From contig NZ_CP031194.1 of assembly GCF_003344965.1 (NCBI RefSeq), positions 5,022,001 to 5,086,000 on the forward strand: a stretch of DNA of 64,000 bases. Direction: 5' to 3'. Numbering within the stretch: position 1 is the first letter of the stretch; every line of letters begins with the position of its first letter. Below the pieces are notes generated by a model, which saw only the letters and a program-made list of their open reading frames with translations, ran no database searches and was not told the DNA's origin. This stretch comes from Streptomyces paludis (GTDB lineage Bacteria > Actinomycetota > Actinomycetes > Streptomycetales > Streptomycetaceae). Both the position numbers and the translations under genes were made by a program. Shown here one piece after another: positions 42,195 to 50,655 of the stretch.

Positions 42195-42586
42195 GGGGCC
42201 TCTTTCGTTGCGCGGTACTGCGCACGGCGGGCGAACCGTGGCGGGAACTGCGGGGGTTCGGTGCGGTGGAACGGTGGATGGAACTGCTGAGACCGCTGCG
42301 CGGCAGGCGAGTACCGCGCAGTTGATTAGGAAATTAACTAACGAAGTAGGGTGCGTCAAGAGGTGTGACACAGAGGTCTGACAACCGGAACCTCGGGACG
42401 CGCGACCCGGGCCAACGACTCGCAGACGAACGACTCGCAGGCCAACGACTCGCTCCGGGCCGGACGGCCGGACCACACTGTCCCACCACACGATCCACAC
42501 GACCCGCGCCACCGCACGACCCGCGCCACCGCACGATCGACCACAGCACCCGATCCACCCCACCACCCGACCGCACAGGGGGACGC
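42195..42586. promoter_or_regulatory. Divergent control region with ROK-type operator and tandem repeats
   Basis: The AT-rich sequence at 42324-42342 reads GTTAGTTAATTTCCTAATC on the minus strand, like operators bound by NagC/XylR-type ROK repressors. Downstream, a 15-bp unit containing ACGACTCGC is repeated three times (about 42411-42455), and a 17-bp unit ACGACCCGCGCCACCGC is repeated twice near 42496-42535. GGGGGACGC is the regulator's ribosome binding site. No gene is seen in this stretch. Confidence 0.55.
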
Positions 42587-43711
42587 ATGCAGTTGACCGA
42601 GAGCGCCGGCACCGTCTTCACGGTGCTGGCCGACGCCGGGGTCGCGACCAGACCCCAGCTCGCCCTGCGGGCCGGCCTGTCAAAACCCACCGTCTCCACC
42701 GCCGTCGCCGAGCTGGAGTCCGCCGGGCTCGTCGCCCGCTCCGGCACTTCCTACGGCGGCATGGGGCGGTCCGCCGCCGTGTACGGGCTCGGCCGCAGCG
42801 CCGGATCCGTGCTCGCCATCGACCTCGGCTCCACCCACACCGAGGTACGCGGCTGCGCCCTGGACGGCACCGTGCTCGCCACCCGCAGCACCGACGGCGA
42901 CCCGAGCCCGCGCGAGGCCGTGCGCGCCGTGCTCGACAGCCTGCCCGGGACGTCGGTCCGCGCCGCCGTCATCGCCGTGCCCGACGTCGCCTCCGTACGG
43001 GACGGCGCGCCGCCCCGGCCCGCCACCCCGCGCGTCGCGGCGGCCGTCGACGCGCTGGAGCTGCCCCGGGACATCCCGGTCCACATCGAGAACAACGTCA
43101 ACTGCGCGGCCCTGGCCGAGCTGCACGAGGGGGCCGCCCAGGGCCGCGACACATTCGGCTATCTCCAGGTCGGGTACGGGATCGGCCTCGGTCTCGTGGT
43201 CGGCGGCCGGGTGCTGCGCGGCGCCAACGGCGCGGCCGGCGAGATCGCCCGGCTGCCCTACCCCTGGGCCGACGGCCGGGACTCCGTCCACGAGGGGCTG
43301 GAGGCGTACGCGGGGGCCCGTTCCCTGCTCCGGCGCGCCGAGGCGGCCTGGCGCCCGGCGGACGGGCCCTGCCCGCGTTCCGCCGAGGAGCTGTTCGCGC
43401 TCGCGGCCGAGGAGACCCTGCCCGGTGGGGCCCCCACCGGGCAGGCGCGGGCCGCCGAGTTCGTCGCCGCGCACGCCCGCGAGGTCGGCCGGCTGGCCGC
43501 CGCCGTGGCCGCCGTACTGGACCCGGGGCTGATCGTGCTCGGCGGGGGCATCGGCGCGAATCCGCAGCTCCTGCCGGGGGTACGGGCCGAGCTGGCCCGG
43601 CTCAGCTGGCCCACCGAAGCGGTCAGCAGCATGGTCGGCGAGAGCGGGACGGTGGCCGGTGCGACCAGGCTCGCCGTGGCGCGTGGAGTCCGAACCGTTA
43701 CCGGAGGGTAG
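42587..43711 (+). CDS. ROK-family transcriptional regulator
   Basis: A 374-aa repressor with an N-terminal winged helix (QLTESAGTVFTVLADAGVATRPQLALRAGLSKPTVSTAVAELESAGLV) and a ROK sugar-binding domain. IDLGSTHTEVRGCALDG, HIENNVNCAALAE, YGIGLGLVVGGRVLRGANGAAGEI and VLGGGIGANPQLL are visible, but the usual CxCGxxGCxE zinc motif is absent. The ATG at 42587 has AGGGGG upstream. It stands between the mannosidase/kinase group and the ABC importer and probably senses a sugar of that pathway. Confidence 0.92.
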   Translation: MQLTESAGTVFTVLADAGVATRPQLALRAGLSKPTVSTAVAELESAGLVARSGTSYGGMGRSAAVYGLGRSAGSVLAIDLGSTHTEVRGCALDGTVLATRSTDGDPSPREAVRAVLDSLPGTSVRAAVIAVPDVASVRDGAPPRPATPRVAAAVDALELPRDIPVHIENNVNCAALAELHEGAAQGRDTFGYLQVGYGIGLGLVVGGRVLRGANGAAGEIARLPYPWADGRDSVHEGLEAYAGARSLLRRAEAAWRPADGPCPRSAEELFALAAEETLPGGAPTGQARAAEFVAAHAREVGRLAAAVAAVLDPGLIVLGGGIGANPQLLPGVRAELARLSWPTEAVSSMVGESGTVAGATRLAVARGVRTVTGG

Positions 43712-43752
43712 GGGTCCGGCCATTGACTCCTTCCGGCCATTCGGTGAATATC

Positions 43753-43770
43753 TCGGCAAGCGCTTACCGA
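43753..43770. promoter_or_regulatory. LacI-type operator TCGGCAAGCGCTTACCGA
   Basis: An 18-bp near-perfect palindrome with the central AAGCGCTT typical of LacI-family sites, about 250 bp before the sugar-binding protein gene. No LacI gene is in the window, so the regulator would be elsewhere. The remaining spacer (43712-44020) shows no gene. Confidence 0.6.
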
Positions 43771-44020
43771 GTCGGCTGGAATCCGACTCCGGATGAGGCG
43801 TCCCGCCGTGCTCCAGAGCACGGCCGCCGTACGAGGGCGTGCTCGTACGGTGAACGGCCCGTCACACCGGTCGCGTTGACCGGCGGTCGGACCGGGGACC
43901 CCCCGTCCGTCAGGAGTGCACCGGCCGGGCGAGGCCGCTGCTCCCGGAAGCGCACCCCGAGGGAACCCGTACGGCACCGGCCGGCGGCGTATCCGACACG
44001 CACACCCAGGGAGACACCCA

Positions 44021-45346
44021 GTGGGCCACACCATCTCGCGCAGGAATCTGCTCCGTTCGGCGGGCGTGGTCGCCGCCGCGACGACCTTCGGCTCCGTCCT
44101 CACCGCCTGTTCGGGCACCGGGGCGGGCACCACCGGCGGCGATCTGACCATGGCCTGGTGGGGCAGCGACGAGCGCCACACCGCCTACCAGAAGGCACTG
44201 AAAGCCTTCACCGCGAAGAACGCCGACATCAAGATCAAGCCGCGCTACTCGGGCTACGACGGCTACTTCGACAAGTTCAACACCCAGGTCTCCGGCGGCA
44301 GCGCCCCCGACCTCGTCCAGATGGACACGGCGCTGGTCGCCGCGTACGCCAAGAAGGGCGTGCTGGCACCGCTCGACGAGTACGTCGGGAAGTCCCTGGA
44401 CCTGACCGGCTTCTCCAAGTCGCTGCTCGCCGCCGGCACGGTCGACGGCAAGCTCTACGGAGTGCCGTCGGGCATCGGCGTCAACATCGTCACCATCAAC
44501 GTCACGGGGCTCAAGGAGCTGGGGCTGACCGAGCCCGACAAGGAGTGGACCTGGGAGGAGCTGAAGAGCTACGCCGCCAAGATCTACAAGGCCAGCGGCG
44601 GCAAGATCTTCGGCGTCGACGACGGCGGCGGCTCGACCAACCAGGCGTTCGACATCTTCGCGCGGGAGAAGGGCCAGAACCTCTACACGGCCGACGGCAA
44701 GCTCGGCTACACCAGGGAGACCCTGGAGGAGTGGTGGACCTACTGGGCCGAGATGCGCAAGATCAACGCCTCGGCCGGCGGCGCCGTCACCTCCTCCGCG
44801 CACAACGACCTCACCAAGAACGCCGTGGTCATCGGCAAGGCGATGATCACCTTCGACTCCGGGCTCAACAACTCCGGCGGCTCGATCACCGGCGCCACCC
44901 TCGACTTCGTCCCCACCCCGCAGGGCGGCTGGTCCGGCGCGCGCGAGGGCAACTACGTCAACGGCGGAGTGCTGCTCAGCGCGACCAAGCGCAGCTCGCG
45001 CGTCGCCGACTCGGTCAAGATCATGTCGTACTTCGCCCAGGACGAGGGGGCGATCAAGGACATGGCGCTGCTGCGCGGCATCCCGCCGACCGACAAGGCC
45101 CGCGCCCTCGTCGCCCCCGAGATGACCCCGAACGACAAGCGCGCCTCGGACGCCGCCGCCTATGTCTCGGACCGGGTCGCCAAGGCCACCGACGCGCTGC
45201 CCGCGCCCGTCGCCCCGCCCGAGGGCGCCAACCAGATCACCGAGCTGCTGTTCCAGTCCAACCTGGCGATCGCCTTCGGCAAGAAGTCGGTCAAGGCCGC
45301 CCTGAGCGAGTACTTCGACCAGGCCGAGAGCATCCTGTCGGCGTAA
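44021..45346 (+). CDS. Sugar ABC transporter substrate-binding lipoprotein
   Basis: A 441-aa family 1 binding protein. VGHTISRRNLLRSAGVVAAATTF has a twin-arginine and a lipobox LTAC, so a Tat-exported lipoprotein is likely. The mature part begins with TMAWWGSDERHTAYQKALKAF, typical of oligosaccharide-binding proteins, and shows conserved aromatic residues in ligand-binding loops (YSGYDGYFDKF, TYWAEM). The ligand is unknown but the adjacent alpha-mannosidase suggests mannose-containing sugars. The GTG at 44021 has CAGGGAG upstream. It is first in an operon with two permeases; no ATPase gene is present, so a shared MsiK-type ATPase elsewhere is expected. Confidence 0.94.
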   Translation: MGHTISRRNLLRSAGVVAAATTFGSVLTACSGTGAGTTGGDLTMAWWGSDERHTAYQKALKAFTAKNADIKIKPRYSGYDGYFDKFNTQVSGGSAPDLVQMDTALVAAYAKKGVLAPLDEYVGKSLDLTGFSKSLLAAGTVDGKLYGVPSGIGVNIVTINVTGLKELGLTEPDKEWTWEELKSYAAKIYKASGGKIFGVDDGGGSTNQAFDIFAREKGQNLYTADGKLGYTRETLEEWWTYWAEMRKINASAGGAVTSSAHNDLTKNAVVIGKAMITFDSGLNNSGGSITGATLDFVPTPQGGWSGAREGNYVNGGVLLSATKRSSRVADSVKIMSYFAQDEGAIKDMALLRGIPPTDKARALVAPEMTPNDKRASDAAAYVSDRVAKATDALPAPVAPPEGANQITELLFQSNLAIAFGKKSVKAALSEYFDQAESILSA

Positions 45347-45415
45347 CCGACCCGCACCGGGAGATTCCACGCGCCGACAGACCGCGCGAGCAGCGAGCCA
45401 GGAGAAGCCAGGGAG

Positions 45416-46402
45416 ATGAGTGTGACCACCGAGACACTGCACAAGGCCGGGGAGGAGCCGCCGGCCGCGGCGGCCCCCGCCGGCCGCGAACGCGACCGGG
45501 AGCGCGAACGCAAACGCGCGGCCCGCCGCCGCGCCGGGGGCTGGTGGCCGTTCCTCTTCCTGGCACCCTGGTTCATCGGTGTGTTCGGGCTGGTCATCGG
45601 GCCCATGCTCGACTCGCTCTACCTCTCCTTCACCAACTTCGACCTGCTCACCCCGGCGCAGTGGACCGGCGCCGACAACTACACCCGGATGTTCACCGAG
45701 GACCCGAACTTCTGGCAGTCGGTCCGGGTGACACTCGTGTACGTCGGGGTCTCCGTCCCCCTCAAGCTCGCCCTCGCCCTCGGCGTGGCGATGCTCCTCA
45801 ACCGGCCGCTGCGCGGACTCGGCTTCTACCGCGCCGCGTTCTATCTGCCGTCGCTGCTCGGCGGCGCGGTCGCCGTCGCCATCATGTGGCGGCAGATCTT
45901 CGGCGAGGACGGGCTGTTCAACGCGGTGCTGGGCTGGTTCGGCATCGAGGGCCAGGACTGGATCTCGTCGCCCGACACCTCCATCTACACCCTGATCCTG
46001 CTGGCGGTCTGGCAGTTCGGCACCCCGATGGTCATCTTCCTGGCCGGCCTCAAGCAGCTCCCGAAGGACGTGTACGAGGCCGCCGCCATCGACGGCGCCG
46101 GACCGTTCACCCGCTTCCGCCGGATCACGCTGCCCCTGCTGACACCGATCGTCTTCTTCAACGTGATCCTCCAGATCATCGGCTCCTTCCAGACGTTCAC
46201 CCCCGCGTATGTCGTCAGCAACGGCAGCGGCGGCCCGATCGGGTCGACCATGCTCTACTCGCTCTACCTCTACAAAAAGGGCTTCGCCGACTTCCAGATG
46301 GGATACGCCTCCGCGCTGGCGTGGGTGCTGTTCCTGGTCATCGCCCTGTTCACGGCTGTGAACTTCATCGCCAGCCGCTACTGGGTTCACTACGACGACT
46401 GA
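45416..46402 (+). CDS. Sugar ABC transporter permease, MalF-type
   Basis: A 328-aa membrane protein with six helices after a charged N-terminus (REREREKRAARRRAGG region). The EAA loop YEAAAIDGAGPFTRFRRITLPLL contacts the ATPase. Typical of the MalF/UgpA family. The ATG at 45416 has AGGAG ~10 nt upstream; a GTG at 45422 with GGGAG before it is also possible. It is the second gene of the importer operon. Confidence 0.94.
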   Translation: MSVTTETLHKAGEEPPAAAAPAGRERDRERERKRAARRRAGGWWPFLFLAPWFIGVFGLVIGPMLDSLYLSFTNFDLLTPAQWTGADNYTRMFTEDPNFWQSVRVTLVYVGVSVPLKLALALGVAMLLNRPLRGLGFYRAAFYLPSLLGGAVAVAIMWRQIFGEDGLFNAVLGWFGIEGQDWISSPDTSIYTLILLAVWQFGTPMVIFLAGLKQLPKDVYEAAAIDGAGPFTRFRRITLPLLTPIVFFNVILQIIGSFQTFTPAYVVSNGSGGPIGSTMLYSLYLYKKGFADFQMGYASALAWVLFLVIALFTAVNFIASRYWVHYDD

Positions 46403-46427
46403 CCAGTCGGCGAGGAGTACGTACGAC

Positions 46428-47312
46428 ATGTCCATGCTCGCAAAGATGACCTCCGCCACGCCCGCGAAACCGAAGGGCCCGGCGGGCCCCGGCCGCCGTA
46501 TCTTCATCCACACCCTGCTCATCGGCGTGGCGCTCGTCATGCTCTATCCGCTGATGTGGATGATCAGCAGCTCGCTCAAGCCCGACCAGGACATCTTCAC
46601 CGACCCGTCCCTCTGGCCCCAGAACTTCCACCCGCAGAACTACGCCAAGGGCTGGACCGGCTCCGGCAACTCCTTCACGCTCTACCTCACCAACTCGCTG
46701 ATCGTCACGATCGGCGCGGTGATCGGCAACGTACTGTCCTGCTCGCTCGCCGCCTACGCGTTCGCGCGGTTCGAGTTCCGGGGCCGGCGGATCTGGTTCG
46801 CGCTGATGCTCGGCACGATGATGCTGCCGATGCAGGCGACCCTGATCCCGCAGTACACGCTGTTCTTCAACCTCAACTGGATCAACACGTTCCTGCCGCT
46901 GATCGTCCCGAAGTTCCTCGCGACGGACGCGTTCTTCATCTTCCTGATGGTCCAGTTCATCCGCTCCATACCGCGCGAACTCGACCAGGCGGCCATGATG
47001 GACGGCGCCAACCCCGGCCAGATCTATCTGAAGGTCATCCTGCCGCTGATGAAGCCGGCCCTGGTCACCACGACGATCTTCACCTTCATCTGGACGTACG
47101 ACGACTTCTTCAGCCAGCTCGTCTATCTCTCCGACAACGAGAAGTTCACCGTGCCGCTGGGACTGACGCTCTTCCTGGACAAGACGGCGGGGTCGTCGTT
47201 CGGGCCGATGTTCGCGATGTCGGCGCTGGCACTGCTGCCGACGCTGATCTGCTTCCTGGTGTTCCAGAAGCGGCTGGTGGAGGGCATGGCGACGTCGGGG
47301 ATGAAGGGCTGA
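46428..47312 (+). CDS. Sugar ABC transporter permease, MalG-type
   Basis: A 294-aa permease with six helices and the EAA loop DQAAMMDGANPGQIYLKVILPLM. The helices start at IFIHTLLIGVALVMLYPLMW, and ALLPTLICFLVFQKRLVEGM closes the protein. GAGGAG lies upstream of the ATG. It forms the inner-membrane pair with the MalF-type permease and is followed after 11 bp by the unrecognised enzyme gene. Confidence 0.94.
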   Translation: MSMLAKMTSATPAKPKGPAGPGRRIFIHTLLIGVALVMLYPLMWMISSSLKPDQDIFTDPSLWPQNFHPQNYAKGWTGSGNSFTLYLTNSLIVTIGAVIGNVLSCSLAAYAFARFEFRGRRIWFALMLGTMMLPMQATLIPQYTLFFNLNWINTFLPLIVPKFLATDAFFIFLMVQFIRSIPRELDQAAMMDGANPGQIYLKVILPLMKPALVTTTIFTFIWTYDDFFSQLVYLSDNEKFTVPLGLTLFLDKTAGSSFGPMFAMSALALLPTLICFLVFQKRLVEGMATSGMKG

Positions 47313-47323
47313 GGGCGGCAAAG

Positions 47324-49387
47324 GTGACAGAGGAAGTAGCGCAGCGACACGGGGAGTCCGCCGAGGACGAGCGGAGCCCCCAGCCCCAGCCCCTCCCGTT
47401 CCCCCTCCCCCTCCCGCTCCTCCCGCACCAGTGGGCGTCGCTGCACGATCTGCCGGACGACCCGGCGGCGTACGACGAGGTGCTGGCCCGTGTCACGGAA
47501 GAGGCGCTGGCCCGGCTCACCCCGGCCGGGAACCTGGAATCACCGGCGGCCGACGACGACATCGGGGACACGTCCCTGGGCGTCACGGCGCTGCTCGCGC
47601 TCGCGTGGCACCGTACGAAGGACCCCAGGCTGCCCGAGGCCGTACGGCGCTCCACCGCGTTCCACCTGCGCGAGCGCGTCTACCGTACGGACAACCCCGG
47701 CTATCCGAACCTGCGGACGCAGCACTCGGGCCTGCCGTACGCGCGCTATGTCCTCGCCCCCGGCGCGCACCCGATCGGCGACTGGCCGTCCACGGTGTGG
47801 GCGCTGCTCCAGGCGGTCAACGTGCTGGACGCGGCGCGCGGGACGGCACGCGGGGAAGCGCACGAGGCGGCGTGCGGGGAAGCGCACGAGGCGGGGGACT
47901 GGCAGCTCTGCGACCGCGAGCAGTACGACGAACTGCTGTCCGTCGCCCACGGCTACTGGCGCTGGCTCACCGAGGTCACGTACTTCAACCCGCAGGCCGC
48001 CGCCAACCAGGCCATCGGCTGTGTCACCGGCGGCCTGATGCTGGCCGCGCACCTGCCGGAGGCGGCGGCCGGTGCCGTACGCGCGTGCGCCCTCCGCCTG
48101 TACGAGACGGAGATCCGCGCCCACCGCGTACACGACCGGGGCGCCCTGCTGCCCCCCGAGCACGGTGGCGCGTACGACAACAACTACGGCCCGATCTCCC
48201 TCTCCTTCCTGGCCCAGGCCCACCGGGTCAGCGGCGAACAGGTCTTCGCAGACGACGGCGACGAACTCGCCCGCTACCTCGACGCACGCCTCGCCGGCAG
48301 CGGCTTCGACATCGGCGGCCCGCGCTACAGCGAGCAGCACTCGGCGTTCGAATCCGTCCTCGGCCTGCGCTACTTCAGCGCCCGGATCGGCGCGGACCTC
48401 GGCCGCTACCGGGGCGACACCCGCTGGTCCCGGCACGCCGTCGCGGCCGATGGCGGGCTGGACGGCCACTTCGCGTTCATGCTGGTCTGGCAGATCCAGG
48501 ACACCGCTCGCTGGCACCGCACCCCGAGCGAGGCGCCCGCCCGCCACCAACTGCGCGCCGGTACGGTGACGGTCTCCTTCGACGAACGGCTGACCCCGGC
48601 CCTGATCGAGGTCGCGGGCACGGTCGTCATCCCGGCGGCGGTCAACCGGCAGCACGGCTTCGGCCCGGTGAGCGAGGGACATCTGCTCTGCCGCCCGATG
48701 GGCCGCATCCGGGTGGCGGAGGCGCGCGTAACCGAGGGGCGTACGGCCGGCCTGACGGCCAAGCTGATCACCACACCGGTGGTGACCCGTGACCACACCC
48801 TGCGCCATGTGCGGACGCTGTACGTCACGGACGGCTCGCGCCTCTGGCTGACGGCGGTGGTGGAACGCCTGCCGGGCACCCCGTACCTGCTGGGCGGACT
48901 CCCGTACGTGACAGCGGAGGGCGACCGGCTGCGCCGGATCGCGGCACCGCCCGAGGGCTTCGCGAACGCCCCGGCCGGCAACGTACGCCTGACGCACCCG
49001 GAGCCGCCGGACCCGACCGTCTTCCTGTCGACGTCCCCCACCACCCAGGAGACGGCGGCCTTCGCACTGGCGGCGGACCCGAGGGGCTACGGCGACCCGG
49101 ACGAGGGCTGGGGCCATATCGTCGCGACATCGGCGCTGGAGGCGTCCCCGCTGGCCGACACCCCGGATGACCTGCACGTTTTCGCGATACGGTACGGCGC
49201 GGCGGACGGGCGGCCGGAGCTGAGGGTCGAGCGGACGGCCGAGGGCCGCCTGTCGATCGTGACGCCGGAGTTCACGGCGCTGGTGGACGAGCGAGAGCCG
49301 GACCCGACGGTGACGCTCACGGTAACGCTCACGGAGCAGGTATCGAGCCCGGCCGGAGCCGATGGATCAGATCCAGGCGGCCGTTGA
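47324..49387 (+). CDS. Unrecognised 687-aa protein, possible polysaccharide-active enzyme
   Basis: The frame starts at a GTG 11 bp after the permease gene and so belongs to the importer operon. Residues ~40-430 are helix-rich with GYPNLRTQHSGLPYARYVL, NNYGPISLSFLAQAHR and FNPQAAANQAIGCVTGG, resembling an alpha-alpha toroid; residues ~430-687 look beta-rich. This domain order is seen in several lyases and unsaturated-glycan hydrolases. No signal peptide is visible; the Pro-rich start (PQPQPLPFPLPLPLLP) is odd. A duplicated GEAHEA motif occurs near 175-190. I cannot assign a family. Its end overlaps the next, convergent gene by 59 bp. Confidence 0.8.
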   Translation: MTEEVAQRHGESAEDERSPQPQPLPFPLPLPLLPHQWASLHDLPDDPAAYDEVLARVTEEALARLTPAGNLESPAADDDIGDTSLGVTALLALAWHRTKDPRLPEAVRRSTAFHLRERVYRTDNPGYPNLRTQHSGLPYARYVLAPGAHPIGDWPSTVWALLQAVNVLDAARGTARGEAHEAACGEAHEAGDWQLCDREQYDELLSVAHGYWRWLTEVTYFNPQAAANQAIGCVTGGLMLAAHLPEAAAGAVRACALRLYETEIRAHRVHDRGALLPPEHGGAYDNNYGPISLSFLAQAHRVSGEQVFADDGDELARYLDARLAGSGFDIGGPRYSEQHSAFESVLGLRYFSARIGADLGRYRGDTRWSRHAVAADGGLDGHFAFMLVWQIQDTARWHRTPSEAPARHQLRAGTVTVSFDERLTPALIEVAGTVVIPAAVNRQHGFGPVSEGHLLCRPMGRIRVAEARVTEGRTAGLTAKLITTPVVTRDHTLRHVRTLYVTDGSRLWLTAVVERLPGTPYLLGGLPYVTAEGDRLRRIAAPPEGFANAPAGNVRLTHPEPPDPTVFLSTSPTTQETAAFALAADPRGYGDPDEGWGHIVATSALEASPLADTPDDLHVFAIRYGAADGRPELRVERTAEGRLSIVTPEFTALVDEREPDPTVTLTVTLTEQVSSPAGADGSDPGGR

Positions 49388-50189
49388 GCAGATCGTCGTG
49401 GTGGAGGGCGAAGTCTCCGTTGGGGAGGCGGACTTCGCCGAAGTGGGCGCCCATCACGGTCCGGGGCAGGAACCCCCGCAGCTCATGCCGGATTCCCGCC
49501 GGATAGTCGACGGGCGCTCCCCCCTCCGGGGCCACGTCCGTCCCGTACAGCACACAGTGGTCCGTGGGTACGTCGGCGGTGAGGTCGGGCGCGCCGCCGG
49601 TGTGGCAGTCGAGGGCGGGCAGGACCAGCAGGTCGGGGGAGTGCGGCGCGTACCACATCATGAGCGGCTTGGCGCGTGCCGCCTCGGTGTTGTCGAAGCA
49701 GCACACCGCGAGTGAGTGGCCGGGGTAGTGGGCCGCGTAGAACTCCAGCAGCTCCGGATCGAGCCGTGGCCGCTTGCGCCACGGCACCCGGGCGAGGGCG
49801 GCGGGCAGGAGGGTGGGGTCGTCCGCGAGCAGCACCGTATAGATGTCGTGCTCGAACACCTCGACACGCGGCCCGTCGTCCGCCCCCATCCAGTCCATGG
49901 CCCCGGCCGAGGCGGCACCCACGGGCATGGGCCACACGGCGTCGACCATCCGGCTGAGCACCTCGCCGGCGCGTCCGACGGAGAGGAAGTTCTCCTGGCC
50001 CATGCGCCGGCGCGCGGGCAGATGCAGAAGCATGGCGTTGCCGCCGCCACTGGGGTTGGCGTCGGCGGCGAGGCTGACGGCGGTGTTCTGGTACCCGAGG
50101 ACATGGATCAACCCATGCTCGGGGTGCCGCAGCCGCCCGGCGTACAGGGTCGTCTCGGAGAACTCAGCCCGGTCCATGGAAACGCACAT
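49329..50189 (-). CDS. Hypothetical protein of unknown function
   Basis: A 286-aa cytosolic protein with no signal or membrane segment. It starts MCVSMDRAEFSETTLYAGRL, followed by VLGYQNTAVSLAADANPSGGGNAMLLHLPA and SVGRAGEVLSRMVDAVWPMP, and has a conserved-looking LPRTVMGAHFGEVRLPNGDFALHHDDLLNGR end. The family is not recognised. The start at 50189 is supported by TACGTT 6 nt upstream. Its 3' end overlaps the end of the unrecognised 687-aa gene on the opposite strand. Confidence 0.72.
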   Translation of the reverse strand: MCVSMDRAEFSETTLYAGRLRHPEHGLIHVLGYQNTAVSLAADANPSGGGNAMLLHLPARRRMGQENFLSVGRAGEVLSRMVDAVWPMPVGAASAGAMDWMGADDGPRVEVFEHDIYTVLLADDPTLLPAALARVPWRKRPRLDPELLEFYAAHYPGHSLAVCCFDNTEAARAKPLMMWYAPHSPDLLVLPALDCHTGGAPDLTADVPTDHCVLYGTDVAPEGGAPVDYPAGIRHELRGFLPRTVMGAHFGEVRLPNGDFALHHDDLLNGRLDLIHRLRPGSIPAP

Positions 50190-50195
50190 GCCCAA

Positions 50196-50201
50196 AACGT
50201 A
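50196..50201 (-). promoter_or_regulatory. -10 box (TACGTT) of a leaderless gene
   Basis: TACGTT on the minus strand ends 6 nt before the ATG at 50189. Confidence 0.45.
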
Positions 50202-50215
50202 GTTCACCGCCCGCG

Positions 50216-50530
50216 TTACGTCGCCGGGGCCACCCACACCACCCGAGCACTGACATCCGCCCCACGCCCAAACATCCGCACCACCCGCTCCAGCGAGCAC
50301 ACACGCATCCGGCACCCACTGTCCACCGAAACCACCTCAGCCCCCTCCTCAAACGCCATCCCCCAAGCCGCCACCCGCGCGTCGGCCCCACCGGGGTCGC
50401 GGTCACCGGGCTCGTAGGACTGGACTACGGCGAAGAGGCGGGGCGCGGTGTCGTGGACCAACTCGTCGGCGAGGGTGGCGAGTTCGGTTGAAGTGAGGGT
50501 GGGGCTGAGGTTGAGGGGTTCGGCGGTCAC
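50216..50530 (-). CDS. Small protein of the XRE/DUF397 module
   Basis: A 104-aa protein starting VTAEPLNLSPTLTSTELATLADELVHDTAPRLFAVVQSYEPGDR, with a C-terminal MRVCSLERVVRMFGRG. GGAGGATGCC precedes the GTG. It is divergent from an XRE-DUF5753 regulator and a DUF397 gene; the same trio recurs many times in Streptomyces genomes from memory. The function is unknown. Confidence 0.75.
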   Translation of the reverse strand: MTAEPLNLSPTLTSTELATLADELVHDTAPRLFAVVQSYEPGDRDPGGADARVAAWGMAFEEGAEVVSVDSGCRMRVCSLERVVRMFGRGADVSARVVWVAPAT

Positions 50531-50655
50531 GGCATCCTCCACTGTTCGCGATCGGTTAACTCCGTTGCGTGACACTATGGTGGCATGGGTGATGCGAAAA
50601 AAGTGGGTCTTCCATTTTTCGCTCAAACGGGTCACTGGACGGCGGAGGTTTGATC

